A program made the translations under genes and the position numbers. Under the pieces are notes generated by a model, which was given only the letters and a program-made list of their open reading frames with translations, was not told the DNA's origin and made no database searches. This document shows, piece after piece, positions 8,074 to 17,266 of a DNA stretch of 64,000 nt (positions are counted from its first letter, which is position 1; every line of letters starts with the position of its first letter). This stretch comes from Croceibacterium atlanticum (GTDB lineage Bacteria; Pseudomonadota; Alphaproteobacteria; Sphingomonadales; Sphingomonadaceae): the NCBI RefSeq assembly GCF_001008165.2, contig NZ_CP011452.2:2542001-2606000 (forward strand). The letters are read 5' to 3'.

Positions 8074-8532
8074 ATGGCATCGATGCCAGGAGACGAAATC
8101 GACATTCTCGCCAAGGCCAAACGGGCTTTGGACCGTGATTATGCACCTTCCGACGATGAAGAATACATGTCGGAAAAGCAGCTCAATTATTTCCGCGTCC
8201 TGCTGCTGGAATGGAAGAAGTCGATCCTCAGCGCATCGGAAGGCACGTTGCAATCGCTGCAGGATGGCCCGATTCGCGAACCCGATCTGAATGATCGCGC
8301 GTCGAGCGAAACGGATTGGGGCATCGAATTGCGGACCCGCGATCGCCAGCGCAAACTGATTTCCAAGATTGATGCCGCCCTGCGCCGAATCGACGAAGGC
8401 GAATATGGATGGTGCGAAGTCACGGGTGAACCGATCGGGATCAAGCGGCTGACCGCCCGGCCGATCGCGACGATGACCGTGGAAGCGCAGCAGGCCCATG
8501 AACGGCGCGAAAAGATTTCCCGCGACGACTGA
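8074..8532 (+). CDS. dksA: DksA-type transcription factor with degenerate zinc site
   Basis: A 152-residue RNA-polymerase secondary-channel regulator that acts with ppGpp to reset rRNA and amino-acid promoters. The coiled-coil core is visible (SEKQLNYFRVLLLEWKKSIL ... ASSETDWGIELRTRDRQRKLI, including the acidic tip region), followed by the C-terminal EYGWCEVTGEPIGIKRLTARP. E. coli DksA has four Cys; here only the first remains (C-x-x-T ... T-x-x-A). One-Cys DksA proteins are known in other alphaproteobacteria, where they work without zinc. A GGAGTT stretch sits about 8 bases before the ATG. It is likely essential housekeeping. Confidence 0.92.
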   Translation: MASMPGDEIDILAKAKRALDRDYAPSDDEEYMSEKQLNYFRVLLLEWKKSILSASEGTLQSLQDGPIREPDLNDRASSETDWGIELRTRDRQRKLISKIDAALRRIDEGEYGWCEVTGEPIGIKRLTARPIATMTVEAQQAHERREKISRDD

Positions 8533-8645
8533 CCCAATCTGGCACAGCTTTGTATCTGGAGGGCGCGCGTTAACTTCGCGTTAGCCAAAGCGGGCGACAA
8601 ACCACTCCATCTAATGAGATAGTCGCGCAACAGGCGGCTTTCGCT

Positions 8646-9047
8646 GTGGAAGATAAGGATCAGACGCCTGCCATGAGCAATGTCGATACGCGTCAGATGA
8701 ACCGTGACAGCCTGTTCCTGCTCGCCCAGCTGCGAGTGGACGGGCAGGATGCGGTCCACCGCGTCAAGGTTCGCAACCTCTCCTCCGGCGGTATGATGGC
8801 CGAAGGCGATGTCCGCGTAATGCGCGGTTCGCTTGTGTCGGTGGAATTGCGCAATATCGGATGGGTCGAAGGCTCCGTTGCCTGGAAGCAGGAAAACCGC
8901 TTCGGCATCGCCTTTGTCGAGGAAATCGACCCCAAGCTGGCCCGCGCATCCGCCCCCAAGGAAGCGCCCGGCTTTGAGAGCCCGCGTTTCACGCGCAATC
9001 ACCAGGTGGAAAAACCGGTCGATCCTTCCGTCATCAGAAAGATCTGA
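8646..9047 (+). CDS. PilZ-domain protein
   Basis: A single PilZ domain, 133 residues from a GTG at 8646 or 124 from an ATG at 8673 (MSNVDTRQMNR). The second PilZ motif is clear (NLSSGGMMAEG, the D/N-x-S-x-x-G loop) followed by strands VSVELRNIGWVEGSVAW and RFGIAFVEEI. The usual first RxxxR motif is only weakly represented (RQMNRDS), so c-di-GMP binding is uncertain. A charged tail follows. PilZ-only proteins in sphingomonads are numerous and mostly uncharacterised. It sits between dksA and a lipoprotein gene, each separated by short gaps. Confidence 0.85.
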   Translation: MEDKDQTPAMSNVDTRQMNRDSLFLLAQLRVDGQDAVHRVKVRNLSSGGMMAEGDVRVMRGSLVSVELRNIGWVEGSVAWKQENRFGIAFVEEIDPKLARASAPKEAPGFESPRFTRNHQVEKPVDPSVIRKI

Positions 9048-9099
9048 ACCTCCGCAAGCCTTGTTGAAGCGCTGCGCGGCCCGGCCTAGGAGTTGGGCG

Positions 9100-10593
9100 A
9101 TGGTGCGGCGCCTTTTCCTGATCCCGCTTCTGGCGGTGTTGCCACTGACCGGATGTGGCCAGCGGGAAAGCGGCGCGCTGGACATCGCCTTTATTGCATC
9201 GGAAGACAGCCTGTTCGCAGGTGGGCTGCGCCTGTCCTCCGCCGCGCAGCATCTCCGCGCGGCAACCGGCACGGGCATGGTCGCGCTGGACGAATATGGC
9301 GAAACGATCCCTGCCCTGGCCGATCGCTGGATCGTCACCGATGACGGCATGAGCTTCATTTTCCGCCTGCGTGAAGGCAGCTGGCCCGATGGCAGCGAAA
9401 TCACTGCCGAGAGCGCCCGCGCCGCCCTGCTGGATGCCATCCGCCGCCTTCGCGGAACTTCGCTTGGCCTCGATCTCGCGCCGATAGAGGAAGTGCGGGC
9501 CATGGCGGGGCGCGTGGTCGAAATTCGCCTGTCCGGCCCTGTCCCCACCCTGCTGCAATTGCTGGCCCAGCCCGAACTGGCCCTGTCCAATAACGGGGAA
9601 GGCGCCGGGCCCATGGAATTACGGCGTCAGGGTTCGCTTGCCATCCTGACCATGAAGGCGCCTGAACAACGCGGCCTGCCCGCGGACGAGGAATGGCAGG
9701 ATCATGTCCGCACCGTGCGGATCCATGCCGCCGGTCCGCAACAGGCGATCGACCTGTTTGAAGAGGGGGAGGTAGATGCCGTGCTGGGCGGGCGGATCGG
9801 TTCATTGCCGCTGGCCGATACCGGGCCCCTGTCGCGCGGCACGGTTCGCATCGATCCGGCGATCGGGCTGTTCGGGATGCAGGTGCGCAATGCCACCGGC
9901 CTGCTGGCGACGCCGGAAGGGCGCGAAGTCCTTTCCATGGCGCTCGACCGGGCAGAACTGATGGCGCCGTTCAATATTGGCGGCTGGGTGGCCACGACGC
10001 GCATCGTGCCTCCGGGCCTGCCGGGCGGATCGGATTTCAATACCGAAAGATGGGTCGGCATCGACATGGATCAGCGGCGGGCGGAAGCATCCGCCCGTGT
10101 GGCGGAATGGCTGCGGCTCAACCCGCCTGAAAATGGCGAGGCCGGGGCTGATCGCCGGGTCGTGCTGACGCTCGCCATTGGCGACGAGCCGGGGTTGCAG
10201 ACCCTGTTCCGGCAGATCGCTGACCAGCTTTCCACGGTGCGCATCAGGCTGGAACGCGCCGAGGATACGCGCCGCGCCGATCTCGTCCTGGTGGACCGGG
10301 TGGCGCGTTTTGCCGGGCCCCGCTGGTTCCTTGACCAGTTCAATTGCTCGCTGCGGCGCGGTGTGTGCGATGATGATGCGGATTACCTGGTGGAACAGGC
10401 GATTGCCGAAACCGATCCGCAGGTCCGATCCTCGCTATTGTCCGAAGCGGAAGCCTCGCTCAACCTCGCCAATGCCTATATTCCGTTCGGCTCGCCGCTG
10501 CGCTGGTCGCTCATTCGCGGCAATGTGGATGGCTTCGCCGCCAATGCCTGGGCCTTCCATCCCTTGCCGCCGATGGCGACACTCCCCAGATAG
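9100..10593 (+). CDS. ABC-type substrate-binding lipoprotein (SBP family 5)
   Basis: A 497-residue exported protein. The start at 9100 gives a lipoprotein signal, VRRLFLIPLLAVLPLTGC, with lipobox LTGC. The body follows family-5 solute-binding proteins (peptide, nickel and related): ALADRWIVTDDGMSFIFRLREGSWPDGSEITAESARAA is the usual N-terminal lobe pattern. There is no adjacent permease or ATPase gene, so partner and ligand are unknown. It may act as an orphan receptor. The 5-bp gap to the following DUF4112 gene suggests co-transcription. The same coding DNA has long antisense frames, which I discount. Confidence 0.85.
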   Translation: MVRRLFLIPLLAVLPLTGCGQRESGALDIAFIASEDSLFAGGLRLSSAAQHLRAATGTGMVALDEYGETIPALADRWIVTDDGMSFIFRLREGSWPDGSEITAESARAALLDAIRRLRGTSLGLDLAPIEEVRAMAGRVVEIRLSGPVPTLLQLLAQPELALSNNGEGAGPMELRRQGSLAILTMKAPEQRGLPADEEWQDHVRTVRIHAAGPQQAIDLFEEGEVDAVLGGRIGSLPLADTGPLSRGTVRIDPAIGLFGMQVRNATGLLATPEGREVLSMALDRAELMAPFNIGGWVATTRIVPPGLPGGSDFNTERWVGIDMDQRRAEASARVAEWLRLNPPENGEAGADRRVVLTLAIGDEPGLQTLFRQIADQLSTVRIRLERAEDTRRADLVLVDRVARFAGPRWFLDQFNCSLRRGVCDDDADYLVEQAIAETDPQVRSSLLSEAEASLNLANAYIPFGSPLRWSLIRGNVDGFAANAWAFHPLPPMATLPR

Positions 10594-10598
10594 GCGGG

Positions 10599-11042
10599 AT
10601 GGAAAGGGACACGCCAGAAATCGTGCGCCCGGAGAGGATCCGGGCCGAGCGCCCCCGGCGCATGGCCTATGAATTGCCGGTCGGCACTGACCCGCACTCC
10701 GTGCGCCAGCGGGTTGAAGCCATGGAAATGATCCTGGAGCGCAGCTTCGTGGTCCCCGGTATCAACCGGACCGTCGGGCTGGATGCGATTGTCGGGCTGG
10801 TTCCCGTTGTCGGCGATATCATCACTGCGGCGATGGGCGCCTATCTGATCTGGGAAGCGAAGAATATCGGCATGCCCAGGTGGAAATTGTGGCGCATGGC
10901 CGGCAATCTCGCTTTCGATAGCGCAGTCGGCGCAATCCCGGTGGCGGGCGATCTGTTCGACTTCATGTTCCGGTCCAACACCCGCAATCTGAAGATCATC
11001 AAGCGTCATCTCGACAAGCATCACCCGGTGATCGAACAATAA
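10599..11042 (+). CDS. DUF4112 membrane protein
   Basis: A 147-residue protein of the DUF4112 family. After a basic N-terminus it has LERSFVVPGINRTVGLDAIVGLVPVVGD, then a short hydrophobic segment (IITAAMGAYLIWEA), and a second VAGDLFDFMFRSNTRNLKIIKRHL. The repeated G-D-A-I-x-G-L-x-P-V-x-G-D pattern is the family signature. The function is unknown; two membrane-inserted hairpins are likely. It follows the lipoprotein gene by 5 bp and precedes mutS by 72 bp. Confidence 0.88.
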   Translation: MERDTPEIVRPERIRAERPRRMAYELPVGTDPHSVRQRVEAMEMILERSFVVPGINRTVGLDAIVGLVPVVGDIITAAMGAYLIWEAKNIGMPRWKLWRMAGNLAFDSAVGAIPVAGDLFDFMFRSNTRNLKIIKRHLDKHHPVIEQ

Positions 11043-11114
11043 GCGGCAGCTTTCCGCAGCAAATCCGCCGCCCCCGGTGATTTTGGCGGCATAAGCCGCT
11101 AATCCGCGTCCCTC

Positions 11115-13721
11115 ATGGCCGATGCTTCCGCACCTACCCCGATGATGGCGCAATATCTCTCGCTCAAGCGGGAGGCTGGCGATTGCCTGCTGTTCTATCG
11201 CATGGGCGATTTCTTCGAGCTGTTTTTCGACGATGCGAAGCGGGCCAGCGCCGTGCTCGACATCGCGCTGACCAGTCGCGGGGAACATGATGGGGCGCCC
11301 GTGCCGATGTGCGGCGTGCCCGTGCATTCGGCGGAAAGCTATCTCGCCCGGCTGATTCGCGCCGGTTGCCGCGTGGCTATCGCGGAACAGGTGGAAAGCC
11401 CTGAAGAAGCGAAGAAACGCGGCGGCTCCAAGGCTCTCGTGCGGCGGGACATCGTGCGCTTCGTCACGGCAGGAACGCTGACGGAAGAGGCGCTGCTGGA
11501 ACCGCGCCGGGCCAATCTGCTGGTTGCCGCCTGCGAATTGCGCGGGACATGCGGCATCGCCGCCTGCGATATTTCCACCGGTCGGATGGAGCTGGAGGAA
11601 TGCGATCCGGGCTCGCTGGACGCCACATTGGCGCGTTTTGCGGCCAGTGAAGTGGTTGCGCCCGAAGGCTGGGACGCAGCGCCGCCCGATGCGATAAGCC
11701 GCCCGGCGCGCGATTTTGCCAGTGATGAGGGGGAGGCCCGCCTCAAATCCGTGCATGGTGTCGCCACTCTGGACGGTTTCGGTGATTTCTCCCGTCCGAT
11801 GCTGGCCGCTGCGGGAGGGCTGATCGCCTATCTCGACCATGTCGGGCGGGGCAGCCTGCCGCTGTTGCTGCCCCCGGAAATGCGCGGGTCGGACAGCGTG
11901 CTGGCCATGGACCAGGCGACGCGGGCCAGCCTTGAAATCATCGAGGCGCAGGGTGGCGGGCGGCAGGGCAGCCTGCTGGCCGAAGTGGATCGCTGCGTCA
12001 CCGGGGCCGGCGCGCGGCAATTGGCGGAAGATCTTGCCACGCCGCTGGCGAACCGGGCGGCGATCGGGCGGCGCCACGATCTGGTGCATTTTTTCCATGC
12101 CGATCCGCTGCTTCGCGCGGATTTGCGGGAAGTCCTGCGTGGCCTTCCGGATATCGGCAGGGCACTTGGCCGTGTGGTCGCCGGGCGTGGATCCCCGCGC
12201 GATCTTGGCCAATTGCGCGACGGGTTGGCCGAAGCGCGCCGGATTGGCGATTATCTCCAGCCACGTGGCGACAAGCCGGATCTGCTGTCCGAATTACTGC
12301 CGCGCCTGGGCGGTCATGGCGCGTTGACCGATCTGCTGTCGCGCGCGCTGGTGGCCGCCCCGCCGACGGAGCGTGGATCGGGCGGGTTCATCGCGGAAGG
12401 TTATGATGCCGCGCTGGATGAATTGCGCGCCGTATCGGGCAATGCCCGCCGCGCTATCGCGGCGATGGAGGCACGCTATCGCGACGATACCGGCATCGCC
12501 GCGCTCAAGATCAAGCACAACGGCGTGCTCGGCTATTTCATCGAAGTGCCGGCCAGACATGCCGACAAGCTGATGACGCCCGAAAGCGGCTTCACCCATC
12601 GCCAGACCATGGCCAACGCGGTGCGGTTCAATTCGCTGCAATTGCACGAGGAAGCGGGCCGCATTGCTGAAGCGGGCGCCCACGCGCTGGCGGCGGAGGA
12701 TGCCCATTTCGAGGAGCTGGTCGGCGAAGTGGTGAATGCGCGCGAGAAAATCGCTGCCACCGCCGCCGCGCTTGCCCGCCTCGATGTGGCCGCCGGACAG
12801 GCCGAACGCGCGGCGGAAGGGGGCTGGTGCCGTCCCGAAATTCTGGACGATCCCTGCCTGGAAATCGAAGGCGGGCGGCACCCGGTGGTGGAAGCCGCCC
12901 TGGCCCGTGCGGGCGAACGTTTCGTGGCGAATGATTGCCGGCTGGCGAGCGAGGATCGGCTTTGGCTGATCGGCGGCCCGAATATGGGCGGCAAGTCCAC
13001 CTTCCTGCGCCAGAATGCGCTGATCGTCCTGCTTGGCCAGGCTGGCGGCTTCGTGCCGGCGGCAAGCGCGCGGATCGGGCTGGTGGACCGCCTGTTCAGC
13101 CGGGTCGGCGCGTCGGATAATCTCGCCCGAGGCCGTTCCACCTTCATGGTGGAAATGGTCGAAACCGCAGCCATTCTCGCCCAGGCGAGCGAGCGCAGTT
13201 TCGTGATTCTGGACGAGGTGGGCCGGGGCACTTCCACTTATGACGGGCTGGCGCTTGCCTGGGCCGTTGCCGAAGCGATTCACGAGGTCAATCGCTGCCG
13301 CTGCCTGTTCGCCACCCATTATCACGAATTGTCCCGGCTGGCTGACAGCTGCCCCTCCCTTTCGCTCCACCATGTCCGCGCGAAGGAGTGGAAGGGGGAA
13401 CTGGTACTGCTGCACGAACTTGCCGAAGGGGCGGCCGATCGCAGCTATGGGCTTGCCGTCGCCCGGCTGGCCGGCGTTCCCCGGGAAGTGGTGGCGCGTG
13501 CCAAGGCCGTATTGGAAAAGCTGGAGAAAGGGCGGGCAGAAACGGGTGGTCTGGCTGCCGGTCTGGGCGAACTCCCGCTATTCGCTGCTGCGGCGGAAGC
13601 GGAGGAGGAGCAATGCGACGCCCTGCGCGACAGGCTGCATGGTCTGGACGTGGACGCGCTTAGCCCGCGGGAGGCGCTGGACCTGCTTTATGAACTGAAG
13701 CGCGAGGCGGGCGAAGCATAG
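11115..13721 (+). CDS. mutS: DNA mismatch repair protein MutS
   Basis: An 868-residue mismatch-recognition ATPase of normal family length. The mismatch-wedge domain begins TPMMAQYLSLKREAGDCLLFYRMGDFFE, with the Phe/Glu reading loop region near residues 30-38. The connector, lever and clamp domains follow. The ATPase has Walker A GGPNMGGKST at about 619-628, Walker B VILDEVGRGTSTYDG at about 697-711, and the FATHYHEL segment. The C-terminal helix-turn-helix ends in LSPREALDLLYELKR. It would initiate methyl-independent mismatch repair with MutL. All key residues seen are intact. Confidence 0.98.
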   Translation: MADASAPTPMMAQYLSLKREAGDCLLFYRMGDFFELFFDDAKRASAVLDIALTSRGEHDGAPVPMCGVPVHSAESYLARLIRAGCRVAIAEQVESPEEAKKRGGSKALVRRDIVRFVTAGTLTEEALLEPRRANLLVAACELRGTCGIAACDISTGRMELEECDPGSLDATLARFAASEVVAPEGWDAAPPDAISRPARDFASDEGEARLKSVHGVATLDGFGDFSRPMLAAAGGLIAYLDHVGRGSLPLLLPPEMRGSDSVLAMDQATRASLEIIEAQGGGRQGSLLAEVDRCVTGAGARQLAEDLATPLANRAAIGRRHDLVHFFHADPLLRADLREVLRGLPDIGRALGRVVAGRGSPRDLGQLRDGLAEARRIGDYLQPRGDKPDLLSELLPRLGGHGALTDLLSRALVAAPPTERGSGGFIAEGYDAALDELRAVSGNARRAIAAMEARYRDDTGIAALKIKHNGVLGYFIEVPARHADKLMTPESGFTHRQTMANAVRFNSLQLHEEAGRIAEAGAHALAAEDAHFEELVGEVVNAREKIAATAAALARLDVAAGQAERAAEGGWCRPEILDDPCLEIEGGRHPVVEAALARAGERFVANDCRLASEDRLWLIGGPNMGGKSTFLRQNALIVLLGQAGGFVPAASARIGLVDRLFSRVGASDNLARGRSTFMVEMVETAAILAQASERSFVILDEVGRGTSTYDGLALAWAVAEAIHEVNRCRCLFATHYHELSRLADSCPSLSLHHVRAKEWKGELVLLHELAEGAADRSYGLAVARLAGVPREVVARAKAVLEKLEKGRAETGGLAAGLGELPLFAAAAEAEEEQCDALRDRLHGLDVDALSPREALDLLYELKREAGEA

Positions 13722-13762
13722 GGATAGTTTGCCTTTTCCCTTCCGCCGGTTAGCCTTCCGGA

Positions 13763-14167
13763 ATGAGCGAGGGTAAGGACAAGCCTGACCGCAGTACACG
13801 CCTGGCGGAAGATCGCACCGACTGGGCGGAGGACCGCACGATCCTGGCGGTGGAGCGGACTTTCGCAGGCTGGATGCGGACTGCCTTCGGGGCGATCGGC
13901 ATCGGCCTGGCCTTCAATGCATTATTCGGTGAACTGGATCCGCCCTGGCTGGCGCGGGCCATCGCGACATTGTTCCTCCTTCTGGGGGCGGGTGTGGCGC
14001 TCACCGCCCAGCACCGCGCGAGAAAATCCTTTGAAAAACTGGATTGTCACGCGGTGGATACGGTGAGCGCGCCGAATATCCGCTGGATCGCATGGATCGT
14101 TGCGATCGGATCTGTTCTGCTGGTCGCCGGCTTGTGGGTTCTCAATGACGGGAGGATCGGCGGCTAG
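13763..14167 (+). CDS. DUF202 (YidH-like) membrane protein
   Basis: A 134-residue protein of the DUF202/YidH family. The signature DRTILAVERTFAGWMRTAFGAIGIGLAF lies at about residues 26-53, giving the first transmembrane helix. Two further hydrophobic segments follow (LARAIATLFLLLGAGVAL and IVAIGSVLLVAGLWVL). Function in the family is unknown; some members associate with stress or vacuole-transporter-like complexes. Its stop overlaps that of the convergent acidic small gene by a few bases. Confidence 0.88.
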   Translation: MSEGKDKPDRSTRLAEDRTDWAEDRTILAVERTFAGWMRTAFGAIGIGLAFNALFGELDPPWLARAIATLFLLLGAGVALTAQHRARKSFEKLDCHAVDTVSAPNIRWIAWIVAIGSVLLVAGLWVLNDGRIGG

Positions 14168-14493
14168 CTGCCGTCGGAAGGCAAATCGTCCACGCGGTTG
14201 CTACGGTCATATTTGTCTTCGTTATCGTCCAGATTATCCTCGCCGCGATAGGCGGCCATGTCGATCCGGCCGGACTGTTCCATGTCCTTCATGTGATCGA
14301 CGAGATCCTGCGAATCCTCGCCCATGATGCCACTGCCGCGCTTCTTGGTGCTTTCCGTCGCGCGGTCTTCATCGGGCATGCGCTTGCGCGCTTCCTCGGC
14401 GATTTCCTGTGACTGGCTGCTTTCGTCCTCCTGCTCGTCATTATAGAGCTCGGGGGCCTGGCTGTTTTTATTCTTTTCGGGTTTGTCGATCAT
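14164..14493 (-). CDS. Acidic low-complexity hypothetical protein
   Basis: A 109-residue, very hydrophilic protein rich in Asp, Glu, Ser, Lys and Asn, with no hydrophobic core, so probably disordered. I use the ATG at 14493, which has GGAG eight bases upstream; a GTG nine bases earlier is less likely. I recognise no domain. It is followed on the same strand by the 3-hydroxyacyl-CoA dehydrogenase gene only in the upstream direction (start at 15423), and it ends against the DUF202 gene. Composition resembles stress-related disordered proteins, but no function can be given. Confidence 0.65.
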   Translation of the reverse strand: MIDKPEKNKNSQAPELYNDEQEDESSQSQEIAEEARKRMPDEDRATESTKKRGSGIMGEDSQDLVDHMKDMEQSGRIDMAAYRGEDNLDDNEDKYDRSNRVDDLPSDGS

Positions 14494-14553
14494 CGCGAAC
14501 ACTCCTTCTGCCGGATAACGGGCCGGAGGTGCGGCCTGTTCCCGGCTGCGGAA

Positions 14554-15423
14554 TCAACGCGTAGGGACGGGCTCCTCGCCCGAATAGTCGTAGAATCCCT
14601 TGCCCGTCTTGCGGCCCAGCCAGCCAGCTTCGACATATTTCACCAGCAATGGGGCGGGGCGATATTTCGTGTCGCCCGTGCCATCGAAGATCACGCGCAC
14701 GATTTCCAGGCAGGTATCCAGCCCGATGAAATCGGCCAGTTCCAGCGGGCCCATCGGGTGATTGAGGCCAAGCCGGCAGCCCTTGTCGATATCCGCCACG
14801 CTGGCCGTGCCATTGCCCAGGGTGAACACCGCCTCGTTAATCATGGGCAGGAGAATGCGATTGACGATGAAGCCGGGTTCGTCCTCGCTCTTCACCACTT
14901 CCTTGCCCAGGCTTGCCGCGAAGGCGCAGGTCTTTTCCACCGTGCCGGCGGCAGTGGCCAGGCCGGGTATGACTTCCACCAGCTTCATCACCGGCACCGG
15001 ATTGAAGAAATGCATTCCGATGAAGCGGGCCGGATCGGGCACCCCGGCGGCCATGCGGGTGATCGGGATGGAACTTGTGTTGGTGGCCAGAATCGCGTCG
15101 GGGGAGAGCACTTCGCTGGCAGACCGGAAGATCGCCTGCTTGATCTCCTCATTTTCGGTCGCCGCTTCGATGATGAAGCCGCAACCGCCCATGGCGGAAT
15201 AATCCGCGGTCGGCACGATCAGGCCAATTGCGTTATCGGCATCGGCCTGCGCGATCTTTTCCTTTTCGACCAGGCGGGCGAGGCGTTTGGCAATGCTGCC
15301 TTTCGCCTTTTCAGCCACGGCGATTTCACGATCCGCCAGAAAGACCTTCCGTCCACTGGCCGCCGCGACCTGGGCAATGCCCGATCCCATTTGCCCCGCG
15401 CCAATTACGCCGATCGAATCCAT
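14554..15423 (-). CDS. 3-hydroxybutyryl-CoA dehydrogenase
   Basis: A 289-residue NAD-dependent 3-hydroxyacyl-CoA dehydrogenase oxidising (S)-3-hydroxybutyryl-CoA to acetoacetyl-CoA (or the reverse). The Rossmann motif is [16 protein letters not shown] at the N-terminus, followed by the [10 protein letters not shown] and [17 protein letters not shown] segments (catalytic His in MHFFNP) and the dimerisation domain with [12 protein letters not shown] and [17 protein letters not shown]. Length matches HbdA/FadB2-type stand-alone enzymes rather than the multifunctional FadB. It is the fourth gene of a minus-strand run gluQ - small membrane protein - pduO - hbd. Confidence 0.93.
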   Translation of the reverse strand: MDSIGVIGAGQMGSGIAQVAAASGRKVFLADREIAVAEKAKGSIAKRLARLVEKEKIAQADADNAIGLIVPTADYSAMGGCGFIIEAATENEEIKQAIFRSASEVLSPDAILATNTSSIPITRMAAGVPDPARFIGMHFFNPVPVMKLVEVIPGLATAAGTVEKTCAFAASLGKEVVKSEDEPGFIVNRILLPMINEAVFTLGNGTASVADIDKGCRLGLNHPMGPLELADFIGLDTCLEIVRVIFDGTGDTKYRPAPLLVKYVEAGWLGRKTGKGFYDYSGEEPVPTR

Positions 15424-15477
15424 CAGATCGCTCCTTCGCAGTTGCGAAGACGGGTTAGCGGATGCGGAATGGCCGCG

Positions 15478-16044
15478 CTACCGGTTCGCGCCGGGCTGCC
15501 ATAGGACATCGCCTGTTCCGCCCGAATTGGCTGCGCGCGCCATGACGAAGAGCAGGTCGGACAGGCGGTTTATATAGGTAAGGGCCGCGGGGTTCACCGG
15601 CTGGAATTCCGCCAGCGCACTGATTGCGCGTTCCGCCCTGCGCGCGGCGGCGCGGGCGACATGCAGCCTTGCGGCGGCTTCACTGCCACCCGGCAAGATG
15701 AAGTTTTTCAGTGGTTCCAGCCCGGCATTCAGCGCATCGATCCGCTTTTCCAGCCATTCCGTCTGGGTCGGGACCATGCGCAGGACCATTTCCGAAGGTT
15801 CGAAATCATCCCCCGGCGTCGCCAGATCGGCGCCCAGGTCGAACAGGTCGTTCTGGATGCGGTAAAGATCGGCGGCAGTTTCGCCTTCCAGCGATAATGC
15901 GGCGAGGCCGAGCGCGGAATTCGCCTCGTCCACCGCGCCGACGGCTTTCATGCGGATGGCGTGTTTGGGCAGGCGGGATCCGTCGACCAGCCCGGTCGTG
16001 CCGTCATCCCCGGTGCGTGTGTAGATCTTGGAAAGCCGGACCAC
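15478..16044 (-). CDS. Cob(I)alamin adenosyltransferase, PduO type
   Basis: A 188-residue PduO-family enzyme that transfers the adenosyl group of ATP to cob(I)alamin to make adenosylcobalamin. The ATP-binding N-terminus is KIYTRTGDDGTTGLVDGSRLPK, and AVGAVDEANSALGLA, LPGGSEAAARLHVARAAARRAER and NRLSDLLFVMARAAN are the conserved active-site segments. It would supply coenzyme B12 for mutases or ribonucleotide reductase. It lies 54 bp upstream of the hydroxyacyl-CoA dehydrogenase and 20 bp downstream of a small membrane protein. Confidence 0.93.
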   Translation of the reverse strand: MVRLSKIYTRTGDDGTTGLVDGSRLPKHAIRMKAVGAVDEANSALGLAALSLEGETAADLYRIQNDLFDLGADLATPGDDFEPSEMVLRMVPTQTEWLEKRIDALNAGLEPLKNFILPGGSEAAARLHVARAAARRAERAISALAEFQPVNPAALTYINRLSDLLFVMARAANSGGTGDVLWQPGANR

Positions 16045-16063
16045 TTTGCGTCGGCGCTGCCGC

Positions 16064-16297
16064 TTAGCGGCTGATCATCAGCAGCACGGCAACCACTGCG
16101 ACCGCCAGCGCCTGATATTTGATGCGGGCGAACATCATCTGGTTCTGTTTCAGCTGAAGCCGGCCGACTCTTTCCGCTTCTTCCGGGTTGTCCACTTCCA
16201 GGCGGGAACTTTGCAGAAAGGCAATGATCCCACGCACCAGCGATACGACGACCATGATTGCCAAGCCGATGATGGCGAGGATGAGTAGATAGGTCAT
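16064..16297 (-). CDS. HIG1-like twin-transmembrane protein
   Basis: A 77-residue protein with two hydrophobic helices (LLILAIIGLAIMVVVSLVRGIIAFL and ALAVAVVAVLLMI) separated by a charged loop with MMFARIKYQALA. The loop and second helix (R-x-K-Y/W-Q) fit the HIG1/twin-transmembrane family associated with respiratory oxidases. Its ATG overlaps the stop of the upstream gluQ gene (16294-16297), so the two are co-translated. The role is not known for this bacterial branch. Confidence 0.8.
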   Translation of the reverse strand: MTYLLILAIIGLAIMVVVSLVRGIIAFLQSSRLEVDNPEEAERVGRLQLKQNQMMFARIKYQALAVAVVAVLLMISR

Positions 16298-17145
16298 GCG
16301 TGGATATGTAGGCCTTCATCCAGCACAATTCCAGCCGGTAACTCGCCCCGGCGCAACGCATCGGCCAGGGCGTGCCCGTCTTCCCCCGCCAGCCGCCGGT
16401 CGGCCAGCGATGGGGAGCCGCGTCTTTTGGCGAGCTTGCGCCCGCCACTGTCCAGCAGCAGCGCATGATGGTGCCAATGCGGAACGGGCAATTCCAGCAG
16501 GGCCTGGATCAGGCAGTGAATGTGAGTCGCGGCGAAAAGATCCCGTCCGCGTGTGACCAGTGTGACACCGTCTGCCGCATCGTCCAGCGTGGCGGCAAGG
16601 TGATAGCTGGCCGGCGTGCTCGCATCCTTGCGGATCAGCACGACATCGCCGGCCAGGTCTGGCCGGGCCTGCTGTTCGCCCGCCAGTTCATCCAACCAGG
16701 TCAGCGGCCCGGTTTGTTCCAGCGCGGCCCGGACATCGAGCCGCCAGGCCACCGGCCGGTCCGTGTCGATTGCCGCGCCCCGGCAGGTGCCCGGATAGAC
16801 GGGGCCGTCAGGTCCGGTTGCGGTTGCGGCTTCGGCGATTTCGGACCGTGTACAGGCGCAGGGATAGAGCAGGCCCATGTCCCGCAGCCTTGCGGCTGCC
16901 GCTTCGTAGGCCGCGATGCGGGAGGATTGCGGGGCGACTTCTTCCCATTCCAGGCCCAGCCAATGCAGGTCGGCGCGAAATTCCCCGGCCAGTTCCGCCT
17001 TGCTGCGCGCGCCGTCAATATCCTCGATCCGAAGCAGGAAACGGCCATGCGCCTGACGGGCCAGATCATGTGCCCTGATTGCCGAATAGGCGTGTCCGAG
17101 ATGCAACGAACCGTTCGGGCTGGGGGCGAAACGGGTCACGATCAT
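16294..17145 (-). CDS. gluQ: Glutamyl-Q tRNA(Asp) synthetase
   Basis: A 283-residue truncated GluRS paralogue that charges the queuosine of tRNA-Asp with glutamate. It has the class I signatures TRFAPSPNGSLHLGHAYSA (HIGH-like) and KLAKRRGSPS (KMSKS-like), the zinc-site segment YPCACTRSE with YPGTCRG, and lacks the anticodon-binding domain of true GluRS. Length is typical of GluQ. The start at 17145 lies 121 bp from the divergent HNH gene. It heads the minus-strand operon leading to pduO and hbd. Confidence 0.93.
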   Translation of the reverse strand: MIVTRFAPSPNGSLHLGHAYSAIRAHDLARQAHGRFLLRIEDIDGARSKAELAGEFRADLHWLGLEWEEVAPQSSRIAAYEAAAARLRDMGLLYPCACTRSEIAEAATATGPDGPVYPGTCRGAAIDTDRPVAWRLDVRAALEQTGPLTWLDELAGEQQARPDLAGDVVLIRKDASTPASYHLAATLDDAADGVTLVTRGRDLFAATHIHCLIQALLELPVPHWHHHALLLDSGGRKLAKRRGSPSLADRRLAGEDGHALADALRRGELPAGIVLDEGLHIHA

Positions 17146-17266
17146 GTCATTGCTGCTTTCTGCCTGACGGCCCGACTCGCGGATTTTGCTGTGGATTCAA
17201 CTTTTGTAACAGGCTTGACGCTTTTCCGCGCAAATGCTCCTCTCACAGTATCAGGGAGGACACGCC

